A stretch of 64,000 nt of DNA from contig OX421962.1 in the NCBI GenBank assembly GCA_949128115.1, positions 63,219,787 to 63,283,786 on the forward strand. Direction: 5' to 3'. This document shows, one piece after another, positions 45,650 to 57,784 of the stretch. A program made the translations under genes and the position numbers. Position 1 is the first letter of the stretch, and every line of letters starts with the position of its first letter. The notes beneath the pieces were generated by a model. The model was not told the origin of the DNA. It searched no databases and was given only the letters and a program-made list of their open reading frames with translations. This DNA is from Anaspis maculata (lineage: Eukaryota; Arthropoda; Insecta; Coleoptera; Scraptiidae).

Positions 45650-48600
45650 CTAGTTAATGGTGTAATTAGTCAAAGGATTGAATTCTTTCTGGTGTTGTTC
45701 GTTCAGCGCTTTGACATACCCCCACAGCTGCATGGCTTGATCACAGTTTTCTTCAATGTACTGAACCTCTGAGAAGTTCAGGTCCACTTTCCAATGGAAA
45801 GGAGCACTTTTTGAGTCCCTGAAGGTGCTGGAGACACCGCCGACGTCCCTTTTCGTATGGGAATCCAGGAAGGCCTTGACGTCACCGTGAAAAAACAAAC
45901 CGAAAAAAGAGAACAAATCCCTAACCTGGGAGTAGGGATCCAACGATAAGTCTTCGTATCTTATGGCTCTGCAAAACAAAAGATGCCTTATCAAAATGTC
46001 TGCTTCCAGGAGGCGGAGTAAGTATAGGTCAGCCAAACTCAAATAAAATATCAATCTGGATCAGTTTTTGGTGCAGTCCCATGCTTGGCTTGGCCCATCA
46101 TCTCAGTTATTAAATTTTGGCTGAGCTGTACCTATTTTTATGTACTGTCTATTTAATTCTTAGATTCGAGTGCAATGAAATGAAATAATTGAAAATTACA
46201 ATGAAGTTGAAGTTTAGTTCCAAACAATTATTATAAAGCACTGCGTACTATACTGTTGTACCTAAACCGAAATCCAAATCTTATCAAATGGTTTGCAATG
46301 TATCCAATCACGTATTTCCAGATACATCTAGGTAATTATTTGTATTAGGTATTTTCGATGAGCTCGTGCGCCACTTGCCATGCCTGTGTTCAACTTTTAC
46401 GGGCATGTCATTCCGCTATAGATAAGAAGTAAGTAAAGTAGTTTTACGCCTCCATCTTTCAATTATTATCGTGAGAGTACCGCATAACACGAGAAGTTAT
46501 GACGGAGCACACCTTAGAATCGTAAAATTTCAGTTAGTTTCAAGGCAATTTTTGTGAAAACTCTATTTTGGTCAATAGATACTTAAGTAAGTAAATAGTG
46601 CGTCTTTAAAACTGTAAATTAATTACAACATCTGGCAGACGTATCCGTATAATAAGATGACACACTGTACATATTATTTTCATTCCGTGTATGGCGGGGC
46701 CATGCACACTTAGTTTTCGATGTTTTTTCATTCTTCCCATGTAATCTTATTTGGAAGATTCATTAAAGATGAATCAAGTCGGATTATCAATTCGTTCAGT
46801 TGTTATTGAAGTAGTCACATTTGCATGTTCTGGTTAAATGATCTCGTAGGTAGGTACTTCACGAGATTTCATTGATGTAGTGATGTAGTGATTGCTGGCT
46901 CAAATTTCACCACTACTTTAGTCACCTTGAATACGAGGTGGGAATTTGTGCAGACAATTATTATTACTATTAATGACTCCAGTATTTTTGCAGCATAAGG
47001 TATCAGACATGCTGACTTTAATAATTAATTATTGTAATTTTAACGAATCTGCTAAAAGTTTTGTTCATGTGACAATACCAGTTTTTATTGTATTGCTACA
47101 GATTTTATATAGTGAATTCATTATTATGACATTTATGACATTAGTTAAGCTTGACTTAAGAGCCTGAGCATTGAGCTTCGAGCTTAAAAAATAAACAAAT
47201 GACAATTTCTTACCTGAACCTATCTGGGTATAATTTTTTAAGATGAATAGCTGCGCTATAATCTGACACCAGGTCAGCACATAGAAGATTTGGCTTATCA
47301 CAATCGGGCTGTCCTGGACACCAGTCCCTGTGTTTCCGAGATTGTAAAGTACCCCGAGGGTCTCTGATCAACAGCAAAACTTTGACGTTCAACCTGAAAC
47401 AGTAGACACTCAACTTGTAATGGAATAATGATAAATAGGTATACAGGGTGATTCATGAGTGACCTTCCATAGGCCGATGGGAGATAGAGGGCTTCGAGGC
47501 GAGTCAGGATCTACAGAAGAAATTTTGTTTTCTCTGTTGGTTACGAAGATACAGGGTGTTTAGTGCGTTTCGTATGAAACTTTGATAAGCGATATTTCTG
47601 AAACGGCTGGAGATATTTTGTTGAAAACCAGTAATAATTTTCTGTTGGAACTTACCCAGAAGCCATACCGGGTAAGTCAAAATCCGGGGCCAGGCTGGGA
47701 AAAATATGCCCCTTTGTTATTTGATCAAGAAGTACACTTTCTGATCGCTTTTCTAACAAACTGCTATGTATCGGATTCGAAAAGCTAAGGAAAAATGCTT
47801 CAAGAATCACTCTTTAATTCAGATGGCACACCTGAACCGTTTGGACAATAAAATTAAAAGTAATATTTGTGGGTAAGTTTCCAGTTTCGACCGGACATAA
47901 TCGACTCATTGTTCGATTGAATTCATTTAAATTCATTTTTTAGCTTGTCTCTGTGAAATGGGCTTTGTGCTTTGTTGAAAGAAAAGTTCCATAGCCGAAG
48001 ATTTTTTTACGACCAAATCGAGTCTAATTTTGTGTTTCACTCTCGATTTTGTCATTAAAAAAAAAGATCGGCTCTGGAATTTTTCTTTCAAGAGAGACGA
48101 GCCAAAAAATGAATTCGAATGAACTCAATCAAACAATGAGTCGATCATGTCCGGTCGAAAATGGAAACTTACCCACAAATTTTACTTAAAATTTTATTGT
48201 TGAAATGGTTTAGGTGTGCTATCTAAATTGAAGAGTTATTCTTGAAGCATTTTTCCTTAGCTTTTCGAATCCGATAGCAGGTTTTGAGGAAAGCGGTCAG
48301 AAAATGTACTTTTTGATCAAATAACAAAGGGGCACATTTTTTTCTAGCCCGGCCCTGGATTTCAACAAAATATCTCCAGCCGTTTCAGAAATATCGCTTA
48401 TCAAAGTTTCATACGAAACACACGAAATACCCAGCATCTTCGTAACCAATGGAGAAAACAAAATTTCTGTGGATTCTGACTCGCCTCGAAGTCCTCCATC
48501 TCCCATTAGCCTACGTAGGGTCACTCATGAATCACCCTGTATAGCCTTAGTCCACTTATTTTTTGATGCTCAACCACATCCTATGATATTGACAAAAAAA

Positions 48601-51600
48601 AGTGGAACACCCTGTATTTAGTTCTACCAGAACAAACAATAAATGACTCCATACGGGCACTACCATGGTATTTAACATAACAGAAGTTCTCAAATAAATC
48701 CCATGGAAAGTTTACAAGTTGCATAAAAAATAAGTAAGTAAAAATCCATTTAGTCTTTTTCTTTTTGCCAACCGGTTTCGTCTTTCAGCATCGTCAGGGC
48801 TTGTATAATATTTAAAAGATATTCTTTTTTGAAGAAATTTGTAAAAGTTTTGACATTTTTCTTTTAAATATATTTAATACAAGCCCTGACGATGCCGAAA
48901 GGCGAAACCGGTTGGCAAAAAGAAAATACAAAAATTGTGGTGTAGTTTTAAGATAACCAATATACGTTCAACTGCAAAAAAAAATGTTTGTAAGTTTTGG
49001 AAAGTTTTTTTTATGTTTTGAGAATATCGCTTTGTCTGTGTAGGTGCGAAAAATTCAAATATCAGAATGTAATAATGGGGTGTCGCACAGTGGGCCAGAA
49101 ATCAAAAACAGGCGCAAAAATTCACAATACTATTTTTGGCATGGTGAATGCATGGAAATCATAGAATATAGAATGTATGTTACAAACTTGTTTTGGACCC
49201 AATCTAGGACCGTATCGCTTGATACAGGTGTTCGGGTGTTCACGTATAAATTATACTCCCTATCCCCTCTTGAGACTCCCCCTTGAATATCATTTCAAAA
49301 ATTGAAAACGATTCTCACACAATTTTTTCCGTAGGTGTCGAATCTGCCCACTGACATTTTTTGTGGTATATCGCTTACAGGGTGAAACATCGAAAATTTT
49401 TCTCAAATTGGACACCCTGTATTTCAACATAGGAGTCGACTCCGATTATTCATATTCATATTCATATTCATATTCATTTATTAACCCTTTTTCTGTACAT
49501 TGCACAATAGGGCAAGTCTATTATCCATATAAGTAACAGTTGAAAATAATACACAAAAACAACAGTTGAAAATAATACACAAAAACAATCACGCTCACGC
49601 GGCAAGACAACGACAGAACTACACAAAAAAAATAACGCCAAGGTCCACAGACCTCCAGAGAGTGACCAACTACTCGACCCCCACAGAAAGCTCTAACGGT
49701 CCGCCGGTCGCCGGTCGCTCCCACCCCCCACCTGAATCCATTCAACAAACTCAGGCAAGCTGTAGAAGCAACCACCAACCAACAAAGGCCCGTATTCATA
49801 TCCCACTTTCAAGCTAAAAGCGCTTTTAGTGCGATGCGCATTTAGGGGCATTTCTCATATTTCAGTGTTCAAAAATACATTATTGCGATTGGGAGCGATT
49901 GTATGTACTCAATTGCAATTAATTTGCGAGTTAATTTGTATTTTTGAACACTAAAATATGAGAAATGCCCCTAAATGCGCATCGCACTAAAAGCGCTTTT
50001 AGCTTAAAAGTGGGATATGAATACGGGCCAAAGACTTCAACATCTTCCTAAAGCCAACAGTCGTCGGGCATGACCTCAGAGAATCCGGCAATATATTGTA
50101 CAATTTACATCCCGAAAAAACAGGCGACTTCTGAAAAAAGGCATGCCTCGCCCTCGCCAGGCTGAATCGATCCCCCCATCTAGTACTGTAGTGGTGGTTG
50201 TGGCAGTTCAGTGGGAATTTCTGCTTATTTGAATGAATATAGCACAATAAGTTCAAGATGTAAATAGAGGTTACTGTAAGAATTTTCTCCTCAAATATCT
50301 CCCTACAGGATGACCGACACTGAAGACCGAATATGAGTCGCAGAATTCTCTTCTGTAAAATAAATACACGATCAACCTCACTTGACTGGCCCCAGACCTC
50401 AATGTTAAATTTGATTGCCGAGTATACGTGAGCGTAGTATACACTCAACAAAACGGGTCCGTTTACGCTTTCTTTGAGAGAACGGATTATGTAATAACTC
50501 TTCCCAAGCCTATCACAAACAGCTCCCACTTGTGCCCTCCAGTCAAGTAAAGTATCCAGCCATGTTCCCAGAAATTTGACTTCATGTTTGGCGTCCAAAA
50601 CATGACCATTAAATGTGAAAACGCTATGTGATGGTTGTCTGTACTTGTTGTGGAACTCGATAACTTCTGTCTTTCCCGCATTAACAATCAATCGATTCGA
50701 GTGACACCAGGCACTGAAGCACTGCAACATCCCATCCACTTTGGCTCGTAAAGTGTCACTATCGGGATCGGAGATGACGACGGTCGTGTCATCTGCATAC
50801 ATAAACACCTTTCCCACGGGTAGATGATCGGGAAGATCATTGGCGAACAGTAAAAAAATAAGCGGCCCGATATTTCCCCCCTGAGGAGTGCCTCCACTCA
50901 AGGAGAATTCATCGGACACACTTCCTCCCACCCGGACCACAAACTTCCGGTCACTTGGATAGGATTTAATCCATTCAAGAATAGGACCCCAAAGTCCCAA
51001 ACTATTTATCTTTTTGCATACGAAGTCAGTGTTAATCGTGTCAAATGCCTTGGTCAGATCAAACAGAACAGCAACCACGTACTCATTGCGATCCATTCGT
51101 TCGCCTATGTATTGTGAAAGGTCGATCGTGGCAGAGGTTACAGAGCAACCCGCCCGAAATCCGTGCTGACAATCCGTAAGTAAACTAAATTTATTTAAAA
51201 GTTGATAGATTTTTTGGCTCATGATCTTTTCGAATATTTTTGAAAACACGCTGAGTAAGGATATAGGTCGGTAATTGCTAATACAGGTCGGATCCCCCCT
51301 CTTGAGAACAGGCACGACAGCCGCCGTCCTCAAGCAGGACGGAAACTTCCCAGATGCCACCGATTTGTTAACAATGTCCGCCAGAGCAGAGGATATCTGC
51401 GATGCACACAATTTCACGACTTCAACAGGGACTTCATCCAGCCCTGTGGATTTTTTATTGGGCATCTCCTTTATGATTCTTTCTATGTCAACTTCTGTTA
51501 CCGGGTCAAAAAACATCGAGCGGTCAGCTGTCGGTCCGGTCGTGCAGTCTGCAATCGGTGTGCCGCTACCAAAGGCATTAGCAATTGTCTGATCGACAAT

Positions 51601-54600
51601 CGTCGATAAATACTCTCCAAAGAGACCAGCCTTAAATAACTTATATTACTTATATATATCACACTTGATAGGTTATGCAACAAAACACATGTAAAAAAAT
51701 TGTTGAAGTTTCAAGAAATATCGAAAAATCTTTTTTTTTTCCCGAAAGTTCAAGTTTGTGGGGTCAAGTCAAGTTAAGTGGTAGTCTCAAACTATAAACA
51801 AATCCATCTCCCCAAAATGATGGAAAATTCACTGAGTTACTTTAGAAAAAAAATCATTTCTTGGAATTTTCAAACTTCATCAGTTTTTTTCAACTTTTTG
51901 AAACCAAATTTGGTTGACTGACTCATTAACCTATCAAGTGTGATATATATATATATTCAAGATCAAAATCTGGATCGATTCCTATATTAAATTACAGGGT
52001 GTCCAATTTGAGGAAAATTTTCGATGTTGCACCCTGTAAGCGATATACCACAGAAAATTTTTGTGGTCAGATTCGTAACCTACGGAAAAAACTATGTAAA
52101 AATCGTTTTTAATTTTTGAAATTACGTTCAGAAGTCTTCAGGGCGAGGCAAATATAATTTACAGGTGAACACCCTGTATATGAATATTTCTCAATCAGCT
52201 TTTTTTATGCTGTCGAAATATTGAAAGTACAACATTGATGACTGGGGAATGGTGAATATTGGCAATGGTAAAGGTTTTAGCAATTTTTACAATCTTCCAT
52301 GAAATTTACATCTCATGCGATTTTTAACAAAAAAAATCCTGCAACTCAAGGTCGCACCTGGTCGCAAAGTGTTTCTGATGTCTCTGATAGCTCAATCATT
52401 GGAGAACAATGTGGTAATAATTATAAGGTGGGATGTTGTGGGACCTAAATGAAAAACTCTCCTCAAATCCAAAATTCTAAGAAAAAAAAACATTCGTTTC
52501 GAAAAAAGAAAATTCTCGTCACAGCTGAGTTGCTGGTGAACATAAATTATATCATTTTATAGAATAAATTTCGATGATTCCTGATGTCAAAGCATTTCAG
52601 CCTCCTTCAAATCGTATCTCCGAAAGGAAGGCAGAAATTGATAGTCATACTGAGGGGGAAAATGTGCATAGAAGGCAGTGCAACTTCGGCACGAGGTTTC
52701 CTACAATAATACTTGTTCTAGCCCACTGTGTGTCGTATTGAAATACAATGGCTCTAGTATTTGAATTCATTTTTTCCCAAGATATTTTCCAATGTTTCAA
52801 TCCCAAATATCTCGAAAACACTAATCAAAATTTAGCAGGAGTAACTTTTTTTTTAAATTGAACGTAGAATTCAAAAATTGAAACAATTTCCAAAAATAAA
52901 CTACTTAACAATTGAAGTGGCCCACCCAAGATTTTTAATGAAGTTCAAAGTGCCCTAGCTCCCGAAAAAATAGGATTAATCCCAATTTTTTTCTTTTCCT
53001 ACATACCCGCGCTCTTTGTCCATCAGAGGACGGATACAGAATTGAGTTCAAATCTTCCTTGTTGGTTATACAGGGCGTCGCGTAAAACCCTTTAAAGATT
53101 AAAAAGTTTGAGTTAACTCCCAATTCGGAAAAACATGTTTTTGGATATTTTCAACTGGTCCAGGGAGGATGTTACACCCATATCTCGAAACGGTTTTTCA
53201 ATTTTCCGATTATCTCTCTTCACTCCAGGGTGATTCGAGAAAAACAACTTCTTGGTTTTTTGGTCATAGCTTTTTTCCTTGTTGACCGATTTTTATAATC
53301 TGTAGCTCATGTTGAAGCTGAAGCTTCAGGGAGCAAGAATATGTTTTCGAAATTGATGCAGAAGAAAACTTGAAATTGAGACTCTGCATCAAAAATGACA
53401 CAGATCTGAAAAAAACCCAAAAATCAGATCTGGAGATGGAACTCGTCCAAAATCAATTTGCTTCAAAGTCGACCATTCAAAATGATCATTTTAAGATATA
53501 TCTCTTTCTGTATATAAGAAGATTTCTTGACGAGAGAATTAAATCCCTCTTGTCCAATGTCCCTCTTACGTGAAAACTAATGTAACCTACGTTACGAACA
53601 ACAAAGCAGGTAATTGGATTTAGAAACATTGTTGGATTTTTCTCGGTCAATAATAATCACCAGCTTTGATATTTGTAAAGTAGGTAACATTAGTTTTCAG
53701 GTAAGAGGGACACTGATTATACTCCTGAAAACATGCAGCCATAATTTAATTCTCTTGCCAAGAAATCTTCTTTTATACAGGAAGAGGTATAGGTTTATCT
53801 TAAAATTATCATTTTGGATGGTTCACTTTTAAGTAAATTGATTTCCGACAAGTTCCATCTCCAGATCTGATTTCGGGGGTTATTCAGATCTGCGTCATTT
53901 TTGATGCAGAGTCTTAATTTCAAGTTTTCTTCTGTATCAATTTCGAAGACATATTCTTGTTCCCTGAAGCTTTGGCTTTAACATGAGCTACAGATTATCA
54001 GAATCGGTTAATAAGGAAAAAGGCTATGATCAAAAAAGCAAAAAGTTGTTTTTTTCAAATCACCCTGTAGTGAGGAAAGATAATCGGAAAATTCAAAAAC
54101 CGTTTCGAGATATGGGTGTAGCAACCTTCCTGGACCAGTTAAAAATATTCAATAACTTGTTTTTCCAAATTGGGAGTTACTCAAACTTTTTAGTTTTTGC
54201 AGGGTTTTACGCGATGCCCTTTATAACCAACATAGAAGCTTTGAACTCTATTCTGTATGCATCCTCTGATAAACAAAGAGCGCAGGTATGTGAGAAAATA
54301 AAAAAATGAAATTAGTCCTATTTTTTCGGGAGCTAGGGCACTTTGAACTTCATTAAAAATTTTGGGTGGGCCACTTCAATTTTTGAGCAGTTCATTTGGG
54401 AAGGTCAAAAATAGGGGGAAAAGGGGGAGGACACCCCCTATTATCTTTGCCCCTTAAAATGTTTGATAAAATGCATTATTATTGTTCAATAGAGACCTGT
54501 TTCAGTAAACTTTGGTTTGAATTTGACTAAAATCGGTTGAACGGTTCAGAAATTATGCAAAAAAAAAACAACTTTGAAAGCCTGTATCTCCATTATGATG

Positions 54601-55491
54601 CATTTGCGATGGTATGTTTATTGAGAAAAGTCCCCTTACTTTTCAATTTTCTATCTCCCTGTGAGTTTTGTAACACTTATTCCGGGACACCCTGTATATT
54701 ATACGTAGATGCCTATATGATATTATGGTGATATGAACAATTGAAGCAAATCAACCTACATAAAGTATCTAGATTTGTAATTGTAAGCAAAGCAAAGCAA
54801 GCACTTACGAAGGATCCTTCAGAAGTTCCTCAGCCAGTCTCAGCCTTAGCCTCACCGTTTTCAGCGACTGAAATGGAAATACCTTGCAGAGACTCGAAAG
54901 AAACTCTTCATTCCAGCAGTAGCGTGGATACATTTCGCATAAGCTCCACAGTCTTGAATTGTGGCTGAACAAATACTCGTGAGTCTTGCCGTATTCTAAG
55001 TAATTTTGTAAATTCGAATAATCACAGTTCAGTAAGTTCTTCAAGCTGCGTATGGCCGAATCAGCATATGGAGGCCCCCGTATCTGGATGATGCCGTAAT
55101 CGAGCAGCGGTTCATAGTGGTAGAAATTCCCTGGCAGAGAATTGATGACCGCCCCCAAAAAGGTGGACCCGGACCTCCAAGTGGTGACAATCACAGCCCT
55201 GACCGGCTGACCTTTGGTGGCCATAGTGAGGTTGTCAAGGGAGACCGAGGGAGCGAACTGGTAATCCCACAGTGAATGTTTGATGACATTTTGCTGCAAT
55301 TCGACCACATCTTTGATGCTGATCTGCCTCACGGACAAGTTGTGCTGTTCCTCGAAACTGTATTCGATTACCGGGGGGTCGTACTTGATGGCCTGTCTAC
55401 TTATGGGAATGTCCTTCTGGTTGAAGATGATCAGCAGCCCCAGAAGAACGCCACACGCTATGATGCCGCAAAGTTCATTTCTTCGTATCAT
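45650..55491 (-). CDS. Carbohydrate sulfotransferase (CHST type), 3 coding exons
   Basis: Exons on the minus strand: 55491-54809, 47393-47214 and 45968-45650. They total 1182 bases: 393 residues plus stop, normal for the family. The enzyme moves sulfate from PAPS to sugar residues of glycans in the Golgi. There is a short N-terminal tail, a membrane anchor at about 9-23 (GIIACGVLLGLLIIF) and a lumenal catalytic part. The 5'-phosphosulfate loop TWRSGSTF is at about 104-111 and the 3'-phosphate motif RDPRGTLQSR at 238-247. Predicted N-glycosylation sites are NLS 51-53, NLT 87-89 and NYT near the C-terminus. The start is the ATG four bases after an acceptor (TTTTTCAG) at 55496, so at least one noncoding 5' exon lies further right. 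Intron 1 is 7.4 kb, filled with transposons. The sugar acceptor cannot be told from the sequence. Confidence 0.93.
45969..47213. other. Sulfotransferase intron 2
   Basis: Donor CAG|GTAAGA at 47213 and acceptor TTTTGCAG at 45969, read on the minus strand. The 1.2 kb between them is AT-rich and shows no palindrome or frame I can support. Confidence 0.6.
47444..48539. mobile_element. TA-flanked 1.1 kb palindrome in sulfotransferase intron 1
   Basis: The ends CAGGGTGATTCATGAGTGAC and inverse are flanked by TA (47442-47443, 48540-48541). The arms run almost to the centre near 48000 with few mismatches. The left end starts only 50 bases from exon 2, on its 5' side. Confidence 0.87.
48761..48922. 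mobile_element. 162 bp hairpin MITE
   Basis: CTTTTTGCCAACCGGTTTCG at the left recurs inverted at the right, with arms of about 65 bases including CATCGTCAGGGCTTGTAT. Sulfotransferase intron. Confidence 0.8.
49446..49483 (-). repeat. (ATTCAT)n tail of the retrotransposon
   Basis: About five hexamers that read TATGAA on the retrotransposon strand. They mark its 3' end, as many Jockey/CR1-like elements end in a short tandem repeat rather than poly(A). Confidence 0.65.
49788..50028. mobile_element. 241 bp hairpin MITE inside the retrotransposon
   Basis: The ends are GCCCGTATTCATATCCCACT and inverse, with arms of about 90 bases that are almost perfect. The 5-base duplication CAAAG lies at 49783-49787 and 50029-50033. 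It interrupts the C-terminal end of the RT frame. Confidence 0.87.
49999..51645 (-). CDS. Non-LTR retrotransposon reverse transcriptase, 5'-truncated
   Basis: The frame is open from 51645; the first Met, at 51516, gives 505 residues with no internal stop. Numbered from that Met, RT motifs are in order: NYRPISLLSVFSKIFEKIM at 81-99, motif A LFDLTKAFDTIN at 151-162, motif B SGGTPQGGNIGPL at 207-219 and the catalytic YADDTT at 240-245. The pattern is that of the Jockey/CR1 group. The endonuclease and ORF1 parts are missing, so it cannot move by itself, but the RT core looks intact and recent. The last nine residues (ARIHIPLLS) and the stop come from an inserted MITE, not from the element. It lies in sulfotransferase intron 1, in the same orientation. 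Confidence 0.9.
   Translation of the reverse strand, partial: YKLFKAGLFGEYLSTIVDQTIANAFGSGTPIADCTTGPTADRSMFFDPVTEVDIERIIKEMPNKKSTGLDEVPVEVVKLCASQISSALADIVNKSVASGKFPSCLRTAAVVPVLKRGDPTCISNYRPISLLSVFSKIFEKIMSQKIYQLLNKFSLLTDCQHGFRAGCSVTSATIDLSQYIGERMDRNEYVVAVLFDLTKAFDTINTDFVCKKINSLGLWGPILEWIKSYPSDRKFVVRVGGSVSDEFSLSGGTPQGGNIGPLIFLLFANDLPDHLPVGKVFMYADDTTVVISDPDSDTLRAKVDGMLQCFSAWCHSNRLIVNAGKTEVIEFHNKYRQPSHSVFTFNGHVLDAKHEVKFLGTWLDTLLDWRAQVGAVCDRLGKSYYIIRSLKESVNGPVLLSVYYAHVYSAIKFNIEVWGQSSEVDRVFILQKRILRLIFGLQCRSSCREIFEEKILTVTSIYILNLLCYIHSNKQKFPLNCHNHHYSTRWGDRFSLARARHAFFQKSPVFSGCKLYNILPDSLRSCPTTVGFRKMLKSLARIHIPLLS
52177..52904. other. Intron sequence with relics of the TTGAACGTAGAATTC family
   Basis: Bases about 52780-52880 resemble arms of the EHMT intron 1 elements (AATCCCAAATATCTCGAAAA, TTGAACGTAGAATTC). 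The rest is unassigned. Confidence 0.45.
52905..54393. repeat. 1.5 kb palindrome in sulfotransferase intron 1
   Basis: The left arm from CAATTGAAGTGGCCCACCCA and the right arm ending in GGGTGGGCCACTTCAATTTT pair along about 680 bases. The loop is about 100 bases near 53640. Short frames at 52935-53123 and 53983-54309 are mirror readings. A CACCCTGTA end at about 54690 suggests it lies in a larger, decayed element. Confidence 0.85.
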
Positions 55492-55495
55492 GGCT

Positions 55496-56130
55496 CTGAA
55501 AAAGGAAAACATAATTTAGAGCAACAATTCTTTTATTTTGTATTTGTCTTACTTCTTCCGCCCTCATTACAGTTTTTGGGGTAGATAACTATTCCATTTC
55601 ACTAAAATCATACATGTAAACAATCAAAGTGATATTCACATCAACACTATTGTGAATATTAAAAAAAGCTTGCTTTTATCACATTTTGTAGTGTTAATCC
55701 AAGAACTCAACAATAAATGAGATTGTTTTATGTGCCTGCAGAAGAAGGCGACTGACAGAACGGAACGGGTTTGGTTTCAGGTTCAGGCGCGCCCCCACTC
55801 CTGAAAATGTTCGTCTGCAGAGCTTCTATCTCTTTTCTTCTTGTTAGTTTCGTATGTTCTTGCAGTCAATCGACTGTCGTTGAACAGGGACGTATCTGGC
55901 ATTTATCTGCATAGTGTATGGGGGCATAGGGTCAAAAACGGCTTTGCCGTATGCGACTTCGTGAAAATACATGGATCTATACGTCAATCGATTCTTGGAC
56001 CATCAAGGTTCATGAAAAACATGGATGAAAAATTATAGTGGAACCAGTGACGTAGGTACCTAGCGTATTTGGCACCCGGGGCGGACTATCTTGTGACATA
56101 TATCCCTCTCCCCCCAAACCTACCTACAGA
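55496..56130 (-). promoter_or_regulatory. Upstream side of the sulfotransferase gene
   Basis: The acceptor TTTTTCAG (55496-55503 on the minus strand) proves that a spliced 5' exon lies further right. A GC-richer stretch at 55760-55800 (GACAGAACGGAACGGG, GGCGCGCCCCC) is a candidate first exon or promoter, but no donor could be assigned with confidence. Confidence 0.35.
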
Positions 56131-57690
56131 CCCACTCAGCATAGCATAGCATGTCATGTTTCATAAATGAGATGATCTCAATCATGTCACAAAATAACAT
56201 CACAATGAACGTTACTTCCACATATCTATGTGATGTTCATCCGCGATGTTATACGATGTAATGTCTGAGAGATGTTTCGAAATGAACTTAAATTGAACAT
56301 TACAGATGAGACATCTACCGGACGTAACATTGTTACTTCTTTTAACTTGCCGAAGTGTAACATCCCACTGACGTCAACGGGTGGTATGCATAAAAAGTAG
56401 TAGATGCTACTACTACGGAAAAAAGTATCTACTTCGTAGTATCCTCTATTATGTATTTAGCATCTACTTCAGTTCCGAAGCATATGCTACAATAAAAAAG
56501 TTTCTACTTCAATACGGTGTAGTAAGTACTACAGCATCGTAGTATATACTACACCATTTCCAACTGTATTTGCGATAATATCAAATGTATTTCAGATTAG
56601 CGATATGTATTTGAGAAAACACCAATTGTATTTTAAATATGAGAAATGTAGTTTAGAATTTGCCAAATGTATTTTAATTATGAGAATTGTAGTTAAGAAA
56701 TTTCCAAGTGTATTAGATTTGGGAAATGTAGTTTAGAATAGGTATGCCAGTTGTATAATCGAATATTCAAATGTAGTTGAGAAAGTACCATATGAATTTT
56801 AGAACAAGGATATGTAGTTTAGAAAACGTGAATTGTAAGTGAGAAACCGCCAATTGTAGTTGAGAATTTGGAGTTCGTTTTCCTCAACAACGTTTGCTTT
56901 TTCTTCACTGTTCTACCCTGAAAAAATATCTGAATCTGAAATACATTTCAAAATATCTCAAATACATCTCATCTTATCTCAAATACATCTAATGTTTTCG
57001 AAAATACAATTGGCAATTTCTCCATTGAACTTCGTGGATCTGGAATGCATTTAATTTTTTCTAAAATACATTTGGTAATATCTCGAATACATTTCGTTAA
57101 TCTGAAATACATTTCTTATTTTCATTTTTCTAAAGTTTTCTGAAATGCACTGGCAATTTCTTAGATACATTTGGTTAATCTTGAATACATTTCATATTTT
57201 CTGAAATACATCTGAAGTTTTCTAAACTACAGCTGGGAAAAGGTGTAGTGAGCGAATTTACCTTAGTTGCAATCCAAACTAAATTCTCTCTGTTACACCT
57301 GAAAAAATAACAATAATGTAAAAATAAGGAGCTCTAAAATTTTTACGTCCAACCGCGAAGATCCAAACGGCAAATTTTAGAATAAATATATGCACACAGC
57401 ACCGCGTACATACCTGAATAATTTTTGATATACAGGATTATTCAAAAGTCCGGAACAAAATTCATAATTTTGTACCATATTTTTTCGAGAAAAATCAGTA
57501 GATGCTTCAAAGGCGAAGTAGATACTACTACGTACCGTTGTATATAGAAGCATCTACTACCTGGGCATAGTAAGTACTACGCTAGTGAAGTACATACTTC
57601 TCTTACGAAGTAGATACTTGTAGCATTAGTATCTACTACTTTTTTAAAATACATACGACCCAATGAGACGTAGTCACTGAGAGATTTTAT
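56131..57690. repeat. Concentric word-repeat structure
   Basis: It opens with CCCACTCAGCA, then about 250 bases crowded with GATGTTA/TAACATC words, then AGTAGATACTAC words (56388-56560 and inverted at 57490-57655), then AAATGTAKTTTAGAA words (56570-56880 and inverted at 56935-57235) around a centre near 56900. The matching outer shell is at 62102-62383. No frame encodes a recognisable protein. Confidence 0.65.
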
Positions 57691-57784
57691 AAATTTCGCG
57701 GGCTGTCATGGTTGAGCTCTGTGTGTCGGAAAATATTTAATAAATATTTTTGCCCCCTATTCGATGTGTGTGATGCCAGAACAG

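Larger units (their letters stand above)
49224..52176. mobile_element. TA-flanked palindrome split by a retrotransposon
   Basis: The outer arms at about 49224-49445 and 51957-52176 are inverted copies (landmarks GTGGTATATCGCTTACAGGG, CAAATTGGACACCCTGTA). TA flanks at 49222-49223 and 52177-52178. The loop is filled by the retrotransposon and by another inverted repeat (51650-51955, TATATATATCACACTTGATA). Confidence 0.75.

Noticed and set aside
49521..49799. 92-codon minus-strand frame beside the RT
   Set aside because: It lies in the 3' part of the retrotransposon and runs into the MITE end; no known domain.
56570..57235. CRISPR-like array
   Set aside because: Units are irregular, change sequence and invert at the centre, and the DNA is animal nuclear.
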